A DNA stretch of 6,389 nt. Origin: Ktedonobacter racemifer. GTDB lineage: Bacteria > Chloroflexota > DTOL01 > JACQYG01. Made by a program: the position numbers and the translations under genes. The stretch lies in contig DYIS01000153.1 in the NCBI GenBank assembly GCA_020723545.1, forward strand, positions 1 to 6,389, given 5' to 3'. A model generated the notes under the pieces. That model did not search any database and was not told the DNA's origin. It saw only the letters and a list, made by a program, of their open reading frames with translations. Positions 5,856 to 6,389 of the stretch are shown piece by piece; positions within the stretch are counted from its first letter, which is position 1; each line of letters begins with the position of its first letter.

Positions 5856-6389
5856 TGTCCGAGGCAGAGGGAAGCGTCCTGCGGTTGGTGGACGGCGAGC
5901 TCCGAGAGCTCGTGCGCCTCATGGACGAGGCCAACATTGAAGAGCTTCATCTGGAGAAGGGCGACTTCAAGGTGCACCTGCGCAAGGGCGCTGTCTTTAC
6001 TAGTAAAGAAGGTCCCAGGGTTGAAGCCGCCGCCGGGGCCGATAGCCCCCGCGTCTCAGCCCAGTCTTCTCTAGTAGAGAAAGCGTCGCTGGCCCAGGCT
6101 GCCCCGGAAGTTGGCCCGACCCTTCAGGCCGTCCGGGCCCCGGTGGTCGGGACCTTCTTCGCCACGCCAGACCCGAGGAGCCGCCCTTACGTCCAGGAGG
6201 GAGACCTGGTGGAGAAAGGCCAGGTGGTGGGCATCATCGAGGCCATGAAGATGATGAACGAGGTGGAGGCCGAGCTTTCCGGCCGCGTGGCCAAGGTCCT
6301 GGTGGCCAATAATACCCCGGTGGAGTACGGGCAGAAGCTGATGCTCATCGAGCCGGTGGAGGGTGTCGGGCAGAGGCCCCAGGCGATAT
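5855..6389 (+). CDS. accB: Biotin carboxyl carrier protein of acetyl-CoA carboxylase, 3' end outside the window
   Basis: AccB carries biotin between the biotin carboxylase (AccC) and carboxyltransferase (AccAD) sites in the first step of fatty acid synthesis. An N-terminal helical segment (about 8-45, with VRLMDEANIEELHLEKGDFKV-type spacing) resembles the AccB N-terminus. A low-complexity linker rich in Ala, Ser and Glu follows (about 46-90). The biotinyl domain runs from about 91: APVVGTFFATPDP, then EGDLVEKGQ, the biotin motif EAMKMMNE with Lys132 as the acceptor, and a closing QKLMLIEP. The frame is open from ATG 5855 for 178 full codons with no stop at the window edge. The family normally ends close after LMLIEP, so only a few codons are likely missing. 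The linker-coding region shows AT-rich codons (ACT AGT AAA, TCT TCT CTA GTA) unlike the rest and contains two palindromes. accC would be the expected next gene. Confidence 0.95.
   Translation, partial: MSEAEGSVLRLVDGELRELVRLMDEANIEELHLEKGDFKVHLRKGAVFTSKEGPRVEAAAGADSPRVSAQSSLVEKASLAQAAPEVGPTLQAVRAPVVGTFFATPDPRSRPYVQEGDLVEKGQVVGIIEAMKMMNEVEAELSGRVAKVLVANNTPVEYGQKLMLIEPVEGVGQRPQAI
5994..6009. repeat. 16-bp perfect palindrome inside accB
   Basis: TCTTTACTAGTAAAGA is a perfect 16-base palindrome in the linker-coding part of accB. It is AT-rich in an otherwise GC-rich gene. A second palindrome with the same CTAGTA core lies at 6067-6081. Confidence 0.85.
6067..6081. repeat. 15-base palindrome inside accB
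   Basis: TTCTCTA-G-TAGAGAA is a perfect palindrome around one central base. It shares the CTAGTA core and the purine-rich right flank of the 5994-6009 element. The two centres are about 72 bases apart. Confidence 0.8.

Noticed and set aside
1..6389. tRNA, rRNA, CRISPR array, insertion sequence or phage genes
   Set aside because: None seen; the window is almost filled by housekeeping genes and has no repeat-spacer pattern, transposase or RNA-gene signature.

Overview
The window is GC-rich and reads entirely on the + strand. It holds six genes in a row: a YbbR/CdaR-type protein cut by the left edge, the ribosome-assembly GTPase Der, a membrane-anchored Ser/Thr protein kinase, an M24 Xaa-Pro peptidase, elongation factor P, and the biotin carboxyl carrier protein AccB, whose stop codon lies beyond the right edge. 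High GC, a Hanks-type kinase with a Pro/Ala-rich linker, and an EF-P with the loop K-M-G-R-G-S-A suggest a Gram-positive-like or Chloroflexota-type bacterium. My best guess is Chloroflexota. This is inference from protein style, because no rRNA gene is present.

Layout. 1-926: C-terminal part of a multi-repeat YbbR protein. 927-1115: a 189-base gap with a perfect 21-bp inverted repeat (992-1046) and a 12-bp tandem direct repeat just before der. 1116-2489: der. 2550-3920: kinase, with an altered catalytic loop, a polyproline linker, a short coiled coil and a C-terminal membrane helix. 3921-4008: a short gap with two adjacent 17-base dyads. 4009-5091: Xaa-Pro peptidase, probably starting at TTG. 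5160-5720: efp. 5721-5854: accB leader with a small palindrome and a possible 21-codon ORF whose stop overlaps the accB start. 5855 to the end: accB.

How they fit. The order peptidase-efp-accB resembles the yqhT-efp-accB neighbourhood of Bacillus, so the right half is a familiar housekeeping cluster. EF-P relieves ribosome stalling at proline runs and the peptidase cleaves X-Pro bonds, so the pair has a proline theme. The kinase just upstream carries PPPP and PPP runs and is a likely EF-P client. The left half joins a cell-envelope / c-di-AMP-linked family (YbbR) with ribosome assembly (Der).

I do not see a clearly new multi-gene system. The points most worth a second look are the kinase catalytic loop HRDINPRSI (canonical Lys and Asn both replaced), the Arg-type EF-P loop, the nested palindrome before der, the twin dyads before the peptidase, and the palindromes around and inside accB.
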